Origin: Actinomycetota bacterium
Lineage (GTDB): Bacteria; Actinomycetota; Actinomycetes; S36-B12
Direction of reading: 5' to 3'
Assembly: GCA_016870515.1 (NCBI GenBank)
Contig: VGBL01000008.1
Span: 26,339-90,338, forward strand
Length of the DNA: 64,000 bases
Below, one piece after another: positions 32,820 to 42,753 of this stretch. Made by a program: the position numbers and the translations under genes. Every line of letters begins with the position of its first letter. The first letter of the stretch is position 1. Under the pieces are notes generated by a model, which ran no database searches, was not told the origin of the DNA, and saw only the letters and a program-made list of their open reading frames with translations.

Positions 32820-33200
32820 GTGGCGGCAAGCGCTGAAGCCTTGGAACTGGCGCAGCAGGCGGCGGAGGCCGCCGAAGACAAGCTAGCTACCGACATCGTC
32901 GCCATCGATGTGAGCCAATTTCTCGTCATTACCGATGTCTTCCTCCTATGCACCGCCGCCAATGACCGGCAGGTGCGTGCGGTCATTGATGAGGTGGAGG
33001 AGCGCCTGCAGCGACTGGGCTCCAAGCCGCTGCGCCGAGAGGGTGAGAAGGAGGGCCGCTGGGTGTTGCTCGACTTCGGCGACATCGTCGTCCACGTGCA
33101 GATGGCCGAGGAGCGTGTCCACTACGCCCTCGAGCGACTCTGGAAGGACTGCCCCACGATCCCGCTGAAGCTGGGTGCCCCGACTCCCGATGACGCATGA
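32820..33200 (+). CDS. rsfS: ribosome silencing factor RsfS
   Basis: AAEDKLATDIVAIDVSQFLVITDVFLLCTAANDRQVRAVIDEVEE; GRWVLLDFGDIVVHVQ. Confidence 0.96.
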   Translation: MAASAEALELAQQAAEAAEDKLATDIVAIDVSQFLVITDVFLLCTAANDRQVRAVIDEVEERLQRLGSKPLRREGEKEGRWVLLDFGDIVVHVQMAEERVHYALERLWKDCPTIPLKLGAPTPDDA

Positions 33201-33856
33201 GGCGCATCGTCGTCTGGCGGCACGGCCGCACGGCCTGGAACGCCGAGCATCGCTTCCAGGGGCAGACCGATATCCCGCTGGACGAGACGGGCGTCTCGCA
33301 GGCCCGGCGTGCTGCGGCCATGCTCGCGAGTCTCGAGCCCCACGCCATCATCTGCTCCGACCTGAAGCGCACCCGCCAGACCGCGGAGCCGCTCATCGAG
33401 TTGACCGGCCTCGATGTGACCTACGACGTGGGCCTGCGCGAGACCGCGGCGGGAGAGTGGGAGGGCCTGACGCGACCTGAGCTCCTCCAGCGCTTCGGCG
33501 ATGACATCTCGCGCTGGGTAGTCGACGTCAAGATGCGCGCGGGCAACTCGGGTGAGACGCGTCTTGAGGTGGCTGATCGCGTTGTCGACGCCATCGACCG
33601 GGGACTGGCCGGCATTCCCGCCGACGGGGTACTCGTCGTCGTGACTCACGGCGGATCGGCGCGCGCGGGCATCGGCCGGCTGCTGGAGTTGCCTCCGGCC
33701 AACTGGGCGGCGCTCGGCGTACTGACGAACTGCTCGTGGAGCGTGCTGCTGCAAAACGATCAGCGCGGCCCGGCGTGGCGCTTGCAGGAATACAACGCCG
33801 GATCGCTTCCCGAGCCGGTCCCGCTCGACGGGGACTGGCCCGCAGACGACCGCTAA
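33197..33856 (+). CDS. histidine phosphatase family protein (GpgP-like)
   Basis: VVWRHGRTAWNAEHRFQGQTDIPLDETG; VVTHGGSARAGIGRLL; rsfS neighbour as for mycobacterial gpgP. Confidence 0.88.
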   Translation: MRRIVVWRHGRTAWNAEHRFQGQTDIPLDETGVSQARRAAAMLASLEPHAIICSDLKRTRQTAEPLIELTGLDVTYDVGLRETAAGEWEGLTRPELLQRFGDDISRWVVDVKMRAGNSGETRLEVADRVVDAIDRGLAGIPADGVLVVVTHGGSARAGIGRLLELPPANWAALGVLTNCSWSVLLQNDQRGPAWRLQEYNAGSLPEPVPLDGDWPADDR

Positions 33857-33891
33857 GGCCTGGGTATGCTTGTCGGGCCCTGAGGGGCGGC

Positions 33892-33964
33892 GGGGCTGTA
33901 GCGCAGCTGGTAGCGCACCTCCATGGCATGGAGGGGGTCAGGGGTTCGAGTCCCCTCAGCTCCA
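33892..33964 (+). tRNA. tRNA-Ala (anticodon GGC)
   Basis: GGGGCTGTAGCGCAGCTGGTAGCGCACCTCCATGGCATGGAGGGGGTCAGGGGTTCGAGTCCCCTCAGCTCCA. Confidence 0.97.
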
Positions 33965-33967
33965 CGC

Positions 33968-34663
33968 ATGGCGCATCTCCTTGTCATTGGCGACTCCCTT
34001 GCCTTCCACGGCCCCGAGAAGGCCGTGCCACCGAGTGATCCCCGGCTCTACCCGCAGGTTGCCGGCCGACACCTCGGCATGGCTGTAGACCTCGTCGCGC
34101 GCCAGGGCTGGACGGCCCGCGATGGCTGGTGGGCACTGACGAAGGATCCCGTCGTCTGGGGTGAGTACCTACCGCGCGCCGGGGCCCTCCTCCTTGGCGT
34201 CGGCGGCATGGATCAATTGCCGACGCCCGTGCCCACGTGGCTACGCGACTCCATTCCCTATGTGCGTCACTGGCGCGTACGACGTACCGCTCGCGAGACG
34301 CTCCGACGGGCGACTGCGGCGCTAGCGCGGAGGGTGAATGGGCCTTTTCGGATGCTGCCCCAGCCAGCGACCGACCGTTACCTCTCGCGAATGGTCCAGG
34401 GGGTGCGAGCCCTGCGGCCCGGCCTGCCGATTGCCCTGCTGGGGCCGCCTCCCTGGACCGGCCCCTACTACCCCTCGACGCGGTTCCACGCTGCGGCACT
34501 GGCCGCCGCGCGTGTCTGGGCGGCGCGCGAAGGGGTGGCCTACGTCGACGTCGAGCCCCTGGTCGCGCCGAGGCTGGCCTCCTGCAATCCCGACGGCATG
34601 CACTGGTCGTGGGAGGTTCACGCCCTGGTCGGCGAGACGGTGGCAAGAAACCTCTCGCGTTGA
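33968..34663 (+). CDS. SGNH-type hydrolase, OctT (diglucosylglycerate octanoyltransferase)-like
   Basis: HLLVIGDSLAFHGPE; LLGVGGMDQLP; NPDGMHWSWEVHALVGE; neighbourhood resembles mycobacterial gpgP-octT. Confidence 0.75.
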   Translation: MAHLLVIGDSLAFHGPEKAVPPSDPRLYPQVAGRHLGMAVDLVARQGWTARDGWWALTKDPVVWGEYLPRAGALLLGVGGMDQLPTPVPTWLRDSIPYVRHWRVRRTARETLRRATAALARRVNGPFRMLPQPATDRYLSRMVQGVRALRPGLPIALLGPPPWTGPYYPSTRFHAAALAAARVWAAREGVAYVDVEPLVAPRLASCNPDGMHWSWEVHALVGETVARNLSR

Positions 34664-34719
34664 GTGGCGGGTTGTAGTGAGTGGCAAGGCGTGTCGTGCA
34701 CCACAACCGGCCACTCAAC
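34659..34719. repeat. long inverted repeat with 21-nt arms and 19-nt loop
   Basis: GTTGAGTGGCGGGTTGTAGTG ... CACCACAACCGGCCACTCAAC; arms pair at 19 of 21 positions. Confidence 0.85.
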
Positions 34720-34742
34720 CGGAAGCGGGGCATGCTGACCGC

Positions 34743-35205
34743 GTGACCTGGATTGCCCTGATGGCCATCGCGGCCGTACCCGCCGTCATTGACTAGTGGG
34801 CGGTTGCCACCGACCGAAGATCTATCGAGCGCTGGGCCAAGCCTGCGGTCATGGTCTTCCTCATCGTAGCCGCGCTGCTGATCCCCGCCGAGTCGGCCGC
34901 GGTGCGCTTGGCGATCGTCATCGGACTCGCCCTGGGCCTCATCGGTGACGTGCTGCTCATCCCCGGCGCCGCGGCATTTCTACCGGGTCACATCGCCTAC
35001 GTCGTGGCCATGCTGCTCGTGCCGCAGGAGCCACGGGGTCTTCTCGTAGGCGGTGTGGTCGTCCTGCTGGTCGCTGTGTTCGTCGGTCGGCAGATCGTCG
35101 CCGGTGCCTGGCGGAAGTCACCGCTGCTCAGTGGTGTTGTCGCCGCCTACATACTCGTGATCGGCATCGTGGTCGTACTCGCCGTCGTTCGACTATCCCG
35201 CCCTC
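34743..35205 (+). pseudogene. YhhN (lysoplasmalogenase-like) membrane protein gene with in-frame TAG and lost C-terminus
   Basis: VTWIALMAIAAVPAVID*WAVATDRRSIERWAKPAVMVFLIVAALLIPAESAAVRLAIVIGLALGLIGDVLLIPGAAAFLPGHIAYVVAMLL; TAG at 34794-34796. Confidence 0.75.
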
Positions 35206-35289
35206 ATGGGCTCCCAGTTGCGCGTGATCCCGCGTGGCTGGCCGGCAGGTCGCGGAAGCGAGATTGCCCGCACGTGACGTCTGTCTGCT

Positions 35290-35442
35290 TCAGATCCACG
35301 AGTAGACAACTGGATCGTCGAGGGCCCGGTAGGAGTAGCGCAGGTCGGTGAGGTTGGCGATCGTGTCGGCGGGGGAGTTCCTGCCCGTCACCGTCCAGAC
35401 GCCTGCGCGGAAGCGAGCGGCCCGCTCGGTAGAGTCAGCCCG
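35290..35442 (-). pseudogene. 3' remnant of an unidentified gene
   Basis: Start-less open frame [50 protein letters not shown] has protein-like composition. Confidence 0.45.
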
Positions 35443-35444
35443 CT

Positions 35445-37916
35445 ATGGCTGACGAAGACATCAAGGCGTACGACGTCGAGGAGATCCAGGCGCGCTGGCT
35501 GCCCGTCTGGGACGACCTACAGCCCTTCCGCTCGGGTGCGGAGGGCGATGCGCGCCCCACGAAGTACGTCCTCGACATGTTCCCCTACCCCTCGGGCGAT
35601 CTCCACATGGGTCACGCGGAGGCCTACGCCCTCGGCGACGTCATCGCCCGCTACTGGGTGCAGCGCGGCTTCAACGTCATGCACCCCATCGGATGGGATG
35701 CCTTCGGGCTGCCCGCGGAGAACGCCGCGATCCGTCGCGGCGAGGATCCCAGCCTGTGGACCTACGACAACATCGCCCAGCAGAAGGCGTCGATGCGCCG
35801 CTACGCCTGCTCCTTCGACAAGGACCGCATCCTCAACACCTGCGACCCGGAGTACTACCACTGGAACCAGTGGTTCTTCCTGCAGATGTACGAGCGCGGT
35901 CTCGCCTACCGCAAGGCCTCCAACGTTAACTGGTGCCCCAACTGCCAGACCGTGCTCGCCAACGAGCAGGTCGTGCAGGGACTGTGCGAGCGCTGCGACA
36001 CGGCCGTCACCAAGAAGAAGCTGACCCAGTGGTACCTGAAGATCACCGACTACGCCGATCGCTTGCTCGACGACATGGCCCAGCTCGAGGGTGCCTGGCC
36101 CGAGAAGGTGCTGCTCATGCAGCGCAACTGGATCGGCCGCTCCACTGGAGCAGAGGTGAAATTCCAGATCGAGGGTCGCGACGAGCCGGTCACCGTCTTC
36201 ACCACGCGCCCGGACACGCTCTACGGCGCGACGTTCTTCGTCGTCGCTGCTGACTCCGATTTGGCAGCGGAGCTCGCGACCGGCACCGGGGCCGAGGCCG
36301 AGTTCGCGGCGTACCTGGAGAAGGTGAAGCAGACCTCGGAGATGGACCGGCTGGCGACCGACCGCGACAAGACCGGTGTCTTCCTGCACCGCCACGCCAT
36401 CAACCCAGTCAACGGCGAGCGCATCCCCGTGTGGGCATCGGACTACGTGCTCGCCGACTACGGCACCGGCGCGATCATGGCCGTGCCCGCGCACGACCAG
36501 CGCGACCTCGACTTCGCCCGGCAATTCGACCTGCCCGTGCGCGTCGTCGTCGACGCGGGGGAGGACCCCAATGAGACCGGCGTCGCGACGGCCGACGACG
36601 GCCCGCATGTCAACTCCGGTCCGCTCGACGGTCTCGACAAGGCCGAGGGGATCGCAAAGATCATCGACATCCTCGGCGAGCGCGGCACGGGTAAGGCATC
36701 GATCAACTACCGCCTGCGCGACTGGCTCATCTCGCGCCAGCGCTACTGGGGCACGCCGATCCCGATCGTGCACTGCGTCGATTGCGGCGAGGTGCCCGTG
36801 CCGATGGACCAGCTGCCCGTCACGCTGCCGCCCGCCCAGGGCCTGGATCTGAAGCCCAAGGGCTCCTCGCCCCTGGGCGCGGCCAAGGAGTGGGCTACGG
36901 TCGCGTGCCCGCGCTGCGGCCGCACCGACGCCCAGCGTGACCCCGACACGATGGACACCTTCGTCGACTCGTCCTGGTACTACCTGCGCTACCTCGACCC
37001 GCACAAGGCCGACGGCCCCTTCGACGTGGAGGCGGCCAAGAAGTGGATGCCGGTCGACCAGTACGTCGGCGGCGTGACCCACGCGATCCTGCACCTGCTC
37101 TACAGCCGCTTCTTCACCAAGGTGATGTACGACATGGGCCTGGTGGACTTCACCGAGCCCTTCACGCGCCTGCTCAACCAGGGCATGGTCGTCATGGACG
37201 GCTCCGCCATGAGCAAGTCGCGCGGCAATCTCGTCAAGCTCTCGGATGAGCTGGCCGTGCACGGTGTCGACGCGATCCGCCTCACCATGGTCTTCGCCGG
37301 TCCGCCCGAGGACGACATCGACTGGGCCGATGTCTCGCCTGCGGGCTCCAAGAAGTTCCTCGCGCGGGCCTGGCGGCTTGCGCAGGACGTGACGAGCGAG
37401 CCCGGGGTTGACTTCACTAGCGGCGACCTCGAGCTGCGCAAGATGACCCACCGCACGCTGCACGACGCTGCGCTCGCGCTGGAGACCTACCGCTTCAATG
37501 TCGCTGTCGCCAAGGCGATGGAGTTGGTCAACGCCACCCGCAAGGCCATCGACTCCGGCTGCGGCCCCGCTGATCCGGCCGTGCGTGAGGCGACCGAGGC
37601 CGTCGCGATCCTGCTCTCCCTCACCGCCCCCTACACCGCCGAGGACATGTGGCGCCTTCTCGGTCACGCGCCCTCGGTGGCGCGCGCCGGCTGGCCCGAG
37701 GTCGACCCGGCCCTGCTGGTGCAGGACTTTGTCACCTGCGTGGTGCAGGTGGCCGGCAAGGTCCGCGACCGCCTCGAGGTGTCGCCCGATATCAGCGAGG
37801 CGGACCTCCGCGAGCTCGCACTGGCCACCCCCGGTGTTGTCAAGGCACTCGAGGGCAAGGGCATGAGGACCGTCATCGTGCGGCCGCCCAAACTCGTGAA
37901 CGTCGTACCGGAGTAG
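35445..37916 (+). CDS. leuS: leucyl-tRNA synthetase
   Basis: [43 protein letters not shown]. Confidence 0.98.
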   Translation: MADEDIKAYDVEEIQARWLPVWDDLQPFRSGAEGDARPTKYVLDMFPYPSGDLHMGHAEAYALGDVIARYWVQRGFNVMHPIGWDAFGLPAENAAIRRGEDPSLWTYDNIAQQKASMRRYACSFDKDRILNTCDPEYYHWNQWFFLQMYERGLAYRKASNVNWCPNCQTVLANEQVVQGLCERCDTAVTKKKLTQWYLKITDYADRLLDDMAQLEGAWPEKVLLMQRNWIGRSTGAEVKFQIEGRDEPVTVFTTRPDTLYGATFFVVAADSDLAAELATGTGAEAEFAAYLEKVKQTSEMDRLATDRDKTGVFLHRHAINPVNGERIPVWASDYVLADYGTGAIMAVPAHDQRDLDFARQFDLPVRVVVDAGEDPNETGVATADDGPHVNSGPLDGLDKAEGIAKIIDILGERGTGKASINYRLRDWLISRQRYWGTPIPIVHCVDCGEVPVPMDQLPVTLPPAQGLDLKPKGSSPLGAAKEWATVACPRCGRTDAQRDPDTMDTFVDSSWYYLRYLDPHKADGPFDVEAAKKWMPVDQYVGGVTHAILHLLYSRFFTKVMYDMGLVDFTEPFTRLLNQGMVVMDGSAMSKSRGNLVKLSDELAVHGVDAIRLTMVFAGPPEDDIDWADVSPAGSKKFLARAWRLAQDVTSEPGVDFTSGDLELRKMTHRTLHDAALALETYRFNVAVAKAMELVNATRKAIDSGCGPADPAVREATEAVAILLSLTAPYTAEDMWRLLGHAPSVARAGWPEVDPALLVQDFVTCVVQVAGKVRDRLEVSPDISEADLRELALATPGVVKALEGKGMRTVIVRPPKLVNVVPE

Positions 37917-37919
37917 GCC

Positions 37920-38537
37920 GTGAGTCGGCATCAGCAGGAAGCAGCAGGCCCCATCGACGTGCCAGACCTCTCCGCTGGCCCGGTGCTCCTGCGCCGTCAT
38001 CGCCTCGACGACGTTGACGACATCGTGCTCGCCTGCCGAGACGAGCAGACCTGGACCTGGACGACCGTGCCGAAGCCCTACGAGCCGGAGCACGCCGAGG
38101 CCTACATCAACCGCACGGTCGGCACGCCGATCGACGGCGAGACCCGCTGGGCGATCGAGGTGGACGGCCGCTTCAGCGGCAACATCGGCGTGATGCTCGA
38201 CGGTGAGGCCCGGCGGGCCGGCGAAGCCGCCCCTGTCGGGCTGGGTCGCGCCGACGTCGGCTACTTCGTCGCGCCCTGGGCGCGGGGCCGCGGCGTCGGA
38301 TCGCTCGCCCTCTGGCTCGTGAGCGACTGGTCCTTCCGCGAAGGCGGGTGCGAGGTCGTGACCTGGAATGCCCTCGTGGGCAACGTGCCGTCGCGGCGGA
38401 TGGTCGAGAAGGTGGGCTTCCACGTCCACGCGGATCCCTCGCGGCGCATGGTGGTCCAGCGCGGCGAGCGCGTGGACGTCTGGACGGCCGACCTGCTCCC
38501 GGAGGACCTCGTCCCCCTGGACACACTCCTCCCGTGA
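37920..38537 (+). CDS. GNAT family N-acetyltransferase
   Basis: VLLRRHRLDDVDDIVLACRDEQTWTWTTVPKPY; ADVGYFVAPWARGRGVGSLAL. Confidence 0.9.
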   Translation: MSRHQQEAAGPIDVPDLSAGPVLLRRHRLDDVDDIVLACRDEQTWTWTTVPKPYEPEHAEAYINRTVGTPIDGETRWAIEVDGRFSGNIGVMLDGEARRAGEAAPVGLGRADVGYFVAPWARGRGVGSLALWLVSDWSFREGGCEVVTWNALVGNVPSRRMVEKVGFHVHADPSRRMVVQRGERVDVWTADLLPEDLVPLDTLLP

Positions 38538-39727
38538 TCGAGCTGTCGGCGGACGAGGCCCGTCGCGCGTCGCTGTGGGCGCAGGGACTGCTCGGGTCGC
38601 GCAAGCCGCAGCGCTCGCCGGCTGCGCGGGAAGCTGCTGTGCTCGGCATGCTGGAGCACCTCGGTGCCGTGCAGCTCGACACCATCTCCGTCCTGGCGCG
38701 CTCCCATGAGCTTGTCGCGTACGCGCGTCTCGGAGCGATCGGTCGCGAGGCGGTGGAGTCGGCGTACTGGAATGGCGACACGGCCTTCGAGTATTGGTCG
38801 CATGCCGCGAGCATCCTGCCTATGTCCGAGTGGCCCTGGTTCGCCTTCCGCCGCCGTCACTACGTGCGCAAGGGGGAGCGGTGGCACGGTGTGCCCCGCA
38901 AGCAGCTCAAGGGCATGCTCGACCGCCTGCGCTCGGAGGGGCCCCTCACGACCCGCGAGCTCGGGGGAGCGAAGAAGAGCGGTGAGTGGTGGGACTGGTC
39001 GGACGCCAAGATCGGCATCGAGTGGCTGCTCGATATCGGGGAAGCGGTCGTCAGCCGGCGGGTGGGCTGGCGCCGGGTCTACGACCTGCCCGAGCGGGTC
39101 GTGCCAGGCGATGCGCTCTACGACGCCGATGACGATGAATGCCTGCGCCGGCTCGTGCAGCTCGGCGGGCACTCCGTCGGAGTGGGCACCGCGTACGACA
39201 TCGCCGACATCCATCGCCTCGGCGTGACTCAGGCACTCGCCCACATCGATGACACCGATCTCGTCGAGGTGAGCGTGCGCGGATGGGATCAGCGCGCCTG
39301 GGCTTCGCGTGAGACCCTCGAGTGGCTGGGCAGGTCATCGCGTGAGCGCTCCCGCACGACGCTGCTGTCGCCCTTCGACTCGCTCGTGTGGAATCGCGAC
39401 CGCATGGGGCGGATCTTCGAGATGCCTCATCGCATCGAGGCGTACACGCCCGCGGCCAAGCGCGTGCACGGCTACTTCGCGATGCCGGTGCTCCACGGCG
39501 GTCGCCTCGTCTCCCGCGTCGACCCGGCCCGGGAGAAGGGCGCGCTGATTGCCAAGCGAGTGACCCTCGAGACGACCCGCACCGGAGCGCCTGTCACCGG
39601 AGCTATCGAAGGCACCGCTCGCGCGCTACGGGAAGCCGCCACGTGGGTCGGTGCGGAGTCGGTCCGCGTCGAGCAGGTGGCCCCGGCCTCGCTCGCCGCG
39701 CGAGTTCGGCAGGCCGTCCGCGGCTAG
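38534..39727 (+). CDS. winged-helix YcaQ-like DNA glycosylase family protein
   Basis: LEHLGAVQLDTISVLARSHELVAYARLG; LLSPFDSLVWNRDRMGRIFEMPHRIEAYTPAAKRVHGYFAMPVLHGGRLVSRVDPAREKG. Confidence 0.9.
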   Translation: MIELSADEARRASLWAQGLLGSRKPQRSPAAREAAVLGMLEHLGAVQLDTISVLARSHELVAYARLGAIGREAVESAYWNGDTAFEYWSHAASILPMSEWPWFAFRRRHYVRKGERWHGVPRKQLKGMLDRLRSEGPLTTRELGGAKKSGEWWDWSDAKIGIEWLLDIGEAVVSRRVGWRRVYDLPERVVPGDALYDADDDECLRRLVQLGGHSVGVGTAYDIADIHRLGVTQALAHIDDTDLVEVSVRGWDQRAWASRETLEWLGRSSRERSRTTLLSPFDSLVWNRDRMGRIFEMPHRIEAYTPAAKRVHGYFAMPVLHGGRLVSRVDPAREKGALIAKRVTLETTRTGAPVTGAIEGTARALREAATWVGAESVRVEQVAPASLAARVRQAVRG

Positions 39728-41187
39728 CCCGTCGTATTGCGGCGTTCGAAGGTCTGGAACTGGGTGGGCATCACCGGGTTTGTCGAGCACGAACCGGGAG
39801 CCCCAGCGATCCGCAGTCGCTCCACGGGGCCCGTCGTCATGGACGCGTAGATCGCGGGCACGGGATCGACGGACCCCTGAGTGGCCGACACCTGGAGGTT
39901 GTCGAAGCAGGCCACCTTGCCGGGTGTCACCTGGGTGAAGTCTGGATTTCGTCCGGCCTGTGTGGGCGTGAAGACGTATCTGCCTCCAGGCAACCCGGGG
40001 ATGTCAGCAAGCCAGCCAACACTGATGACTCTCAGATCTCTATCCGACCAGTGTCGCGCCAAAGCGATATGCAGGTCCTCCCGCTGCGTGTTGGCGCGCT
40101 GGTCGAGCGCGGTCCACGTGCCGGAGGCGGTGCCGACCACGTCGGATACCAGTTGGCCGCAACCGTTATCGCCTTCGACCAGGGCGAGAATGGATGCTCG
40201 CAACTTCGGCGGGTAGTAGTCGATGTGACAGCGACTGGTGCTCCAGCGCGGCTCGAAGGACCCCGGGTCGATCTTGCCCTTCACGGGGCTACTCGCATCG
40301 GCGAGCCCGAAGTCAAAGCCGTGCGCATATCCGCTTGAACGCCCGATGAGGTGACCACCCGCCACCGGGAGCGAGAGATAGCTGTAGATACACGATTGGG
40401 TGACGTCGGCGTATCCCGAGTCGTAGCACTCTCGCCTCGGGGCCTTGGGAAGAGCATTGAGGATGGTCGGGTCGAGGTCAGTCACGTGCGATGTGAAGAA
40501 CCACAGGGTTCCGCATATGGAGAAATTCAGGATGTATTCGGTGCGAGTGCGGTCCTGAGAGCGGGTGAGGCTGGTGGCCACGCCACGAAGCACCATGTCG
40601 GCTGGTGCATAGACGTTGAGTTTGCGCGTGAGTGTGGCGAAGCCCGCTAAGTCAGTGTCGGCCTCACGAGTCGCGTTGTAGTACATGTGTGGAACCGGAG
40701 TCGCGTGCGAACCCGGCTGCATGTAGCCCTGTGGGACGATTGACCACACGTCGGCGAGGTCGGTGACCACATGGGTGAGGGGTGTTTGTGACGGGCACCG
40801 GGGACCGATGGGCTGGCTCGTGAGGACTTCCCAAGACGGCTTGAATGAGGCTGGCTCGCCGTTCCAGAAGGGTGGCGGGACATCCGTGGGATACCCGGGC
40901 AGCGTTCGCCACACACCATTGGCCGGCGGCGGCTGATCCCGGATGTCGCCGCTGTTGCCTCCGCCTCCAGAGCCTGACTTCAGGACCCAGACGAGCTTGC
41001 CCTTGCGCTTCTTGCATTGCAGGACCTGGTCGCCCATCGTGTAGGTCATCCCCGCGCGAGGGCATGGCGCGCCGGGACGAGGAGTGCCCTGAGCGAGGGA
41101 CGCGGTGGGGATGCCCACGAGGACGATGGCAGACACGGCCACTGCTGCGACGAGACGCCTCATCCGCCCTCCCGGGGTTGCGCCCAT
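39724..41187 (-). CDS. secreted protein of unknown function
   Basis: Signal peptide RMRRLVAAVAVSAIVLVGIPTASLAQG followed by PCPRAGMTYTMGDQVLQCKKRKGKLVWVLK and a Cys/Trp/Tyr-rich body. Confidence 0.8.
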   Translation of the reverse strand: MGATPGGRMRRLVAAVAVSAIVLVGIPTASLAQGTPRPGAPCPRAGMTYTMGDQVLQCKKRKGKLVWVLKSGSGGGGNSGDIRDQPPPANGVWRTLPGYPTDVPPPFWNGEPASFKPSWEVLTSQPIGPRCPSQTPLTHVVTDLADVWSIVPQGYMQPGSHATPVPHMYYNATREADTDLAGFATLTRKLNVYAPADMVLRGVATSLTRSQDRTRTEYILNFSICGTLWFFTSHVTDLDPTILNALPKAPRRECYDSGYADVTQSCIYSYLSLPVAGGHLIGRSSGYAHGFDFGLADASSPVKGKIDPGSFEPRWSTSRCHIDYYPPKLRASILALVEGDNGCGQLVSDVVGTASGTWTALDQRANTQREDLHIALARHWSDRDLRVISVGWLADIPGLPGGRYVFTPTQAGRNPDFTQVTPGKVACFDNLQVSATQGSVDPVPAIYASMTTGPVERLRIAGAPGSCSTNPVMPTQFQTFERRNTTG

Positions 41188-41254
41188 GATGCCCCAGCGG
41201 GGCTGGGGTTCGCCTGCCGTTGGACGCGAGCCCCGGGCCCTCTAGCCTGGGGAG

Positions 41255-42097
41255 ATGCCGGTCGCCGTCGTTACTGATTCCACGGCGTACCTTCCTGCCG
41301 ACCTCCTTGAGGGCTCGGGCATCGAGCTCGTGCCCGTGCAGGTCGTCATCGGCGGGCGCCCCTACGACGAGACGGCTGATGAGGCCAGCCCCGCGCGCGT
41401 GGCCGAAGCGCTGCGCGCCTGGCAGCCCGTGACCACGAGCAGGCCCTCGCCCGAGAGATTCCGTCACGCTTTCCATGACGCTGCGCAGCACGGCGCGGAG
41501 GCGATCGTGTGCGCCACCCTCTCCTCACGCATGTCGGCGACCTATGAATCCGCGGAGCTGGCGGCCAAGGAGGTCGACATCCCTGTGCACCTCGTGGACA
41601 GCCGCACGGTCGGCATGGGCCTCGGTTTCGCCGTCCTTGCCGGAGCCCGTCGGGCGAGCGAAGGGGCGTCGGCCGAGGAGGTGGCGGCGCTCGTCGAGCG
41701 CCGTGCCCGCGCATCGACCTCGCTCTTCTACGTCGACACGCTCGAATACCTGCGTCGTGGCGGACGCATCGGTGCGGCACGCGCCGCCGTCGGCCAGGCA
41801 CTGCAGGTCAAGCCGATCCTGCAGATCCTCGACGGCGAGGTCGTGCCCCTCGAGCGCGTGCGTACGACGAGCAAGGCCATGGCCCGGCTCACCGAGCTCT
41901 CGCTGGCAGCCACCCTGGGGCGCTCGGTGGAGATCGCCGTCCAGCACCTCGACGCGGCCCAACGCGCTCATGAGCTCGCCGACATGCTGCGCGGCTATCT
42001 CACGAGCACCCGCATCATCGTGTGCCCCCTGGGAGCCGTGGTGGGGGCGCACACGGGCCCGGGCATCGTGGCGGTCGTCGTCTCGCCGCTGCTGTAG
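41255..42097 (+). CDS. DegV family protein
   Basis: VAVVTDSTAYLPADLLEGSGIELVPVQVVIGGRPYDE; TSRPSPERF; YVDTLEYLRRGGRIG. Confidence 0.94.
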   Translation: MPVAVVTDSTAYLPADLLEGSGIELVPVQVVIGGRPYDETADEASPARVAEALRAWQPVTTSRPSPERFRHAFHDAAQHGAEAIVCATLSSRMSATYESAELAAKEVDIPVHLVDSRTVGMGLGFAVLAGARRASEGASAEEVAALVERRARASTSLFYVDTLEYLRRGGRIGAARAAVGQALQVKPILQILDGEVVPLERVRTTSKAMARLTELSLAATLGRSVEIAVQHLDAAQRAHELADMLRGYLTSTRIIVCPLGAVVGAHTGPGIVAVVVSPLL

Positions 42098-42183
42098 TCA
42101 TCCCCAGGGGGCGCTGCCGCGCGCTGTCCCCAGGAGCGGCGTACGTACGGGGCCGCGTGGTCTGGTCTTCCTAGCGTGCGGCG

Positions 42184-42753
42184 GTGTCCTGGTCCGGGCG
42201 TTCCGTGCGTGCGCTGGCGATCGTGCTCTGCGCGATCCTGGCCATCGTCGGCTACACCTGGTGGCAGGGTCGGGCCCGCCCGGTCGTCGAGATCCCCGAC
42301 GTGTCTTCGACCTCGTCGGCGGCTCCCACCGAAGTGGTGACCGTTCATGTGATCGGGCGCGTACGCCGTCCCGGCATCGTGACGCTGCCGTTCGGATCCC
42401 GCGTCGGCGATGCCGTCGCGGCCTCGGGCGGCCTGAAGCCGGGCGCGTCATCCGGTGATCTCAACCTCGCGAGGGTGCTCGTCGATGGCGAGCAGGTCGT
42501 CGTAGGCCAACGACGCCAGACATCGGCCGAGGCGATGGAGCAACCGGGCGAGCCTGCTGATGCACTACTTGACCTCAACACGGCTAGTGCGGCTGCTCTT
42601 GAGGAGTTGCCGGGTGTCGGGCCCGTGCTCGCCGGGCGCATAGTGGCGTGGCGCGAAGACAACGGACCATTCCCCAGCGTCGAGATCCTGGGCGAGGTCT
42701 CCGGGATCGGCGACGCCCTCCTGGCGCAGTTGCGCCCGCTGGTTCGCGTGTGA
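42184..42753 (+). CDS. comEA: ComEA family DNA-binding protein
   Basis: SLBB VHVIGRVRRPGIVTLP and HhH LDLNTASAAALEELPGVGPVLAGRIVAWREDNGPF. Confidence 0.93.
   Translation: MSWSGRSVRALAIVLCAILAIVGYTWWQGRARPVVEIPDVSSTSSAAPTEVVTVHVIGRVRRPGIVTLPFGSRVGDAVAASGGLKPGASSGDLNLARVLVDGEQVVVGQRRQTSAEAMEQPGEPADALLDLNTASAAALEELPGVGPVLAGRIVAWREDNGPFPSVEILGEVSGIGDALLAQLRPLVRV

Noticed and set aside
35517-38429. 970-aa minus-strand ORF opposite leuS
   Set aside because: Shadow ORF of high-GC coding sequence; the translation has no family features and leuS fully explains the region. The same applies to 19885..21756 -, 43701..45518 -, 5919..7106 -, 22563..23696 - and 9372..10340 +.
42100-42160. Repeated TCCCCAGG motifs upstream of comEA
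   Set aside because: Two short matches only; cannot be separated from background in GC-rich sequence.
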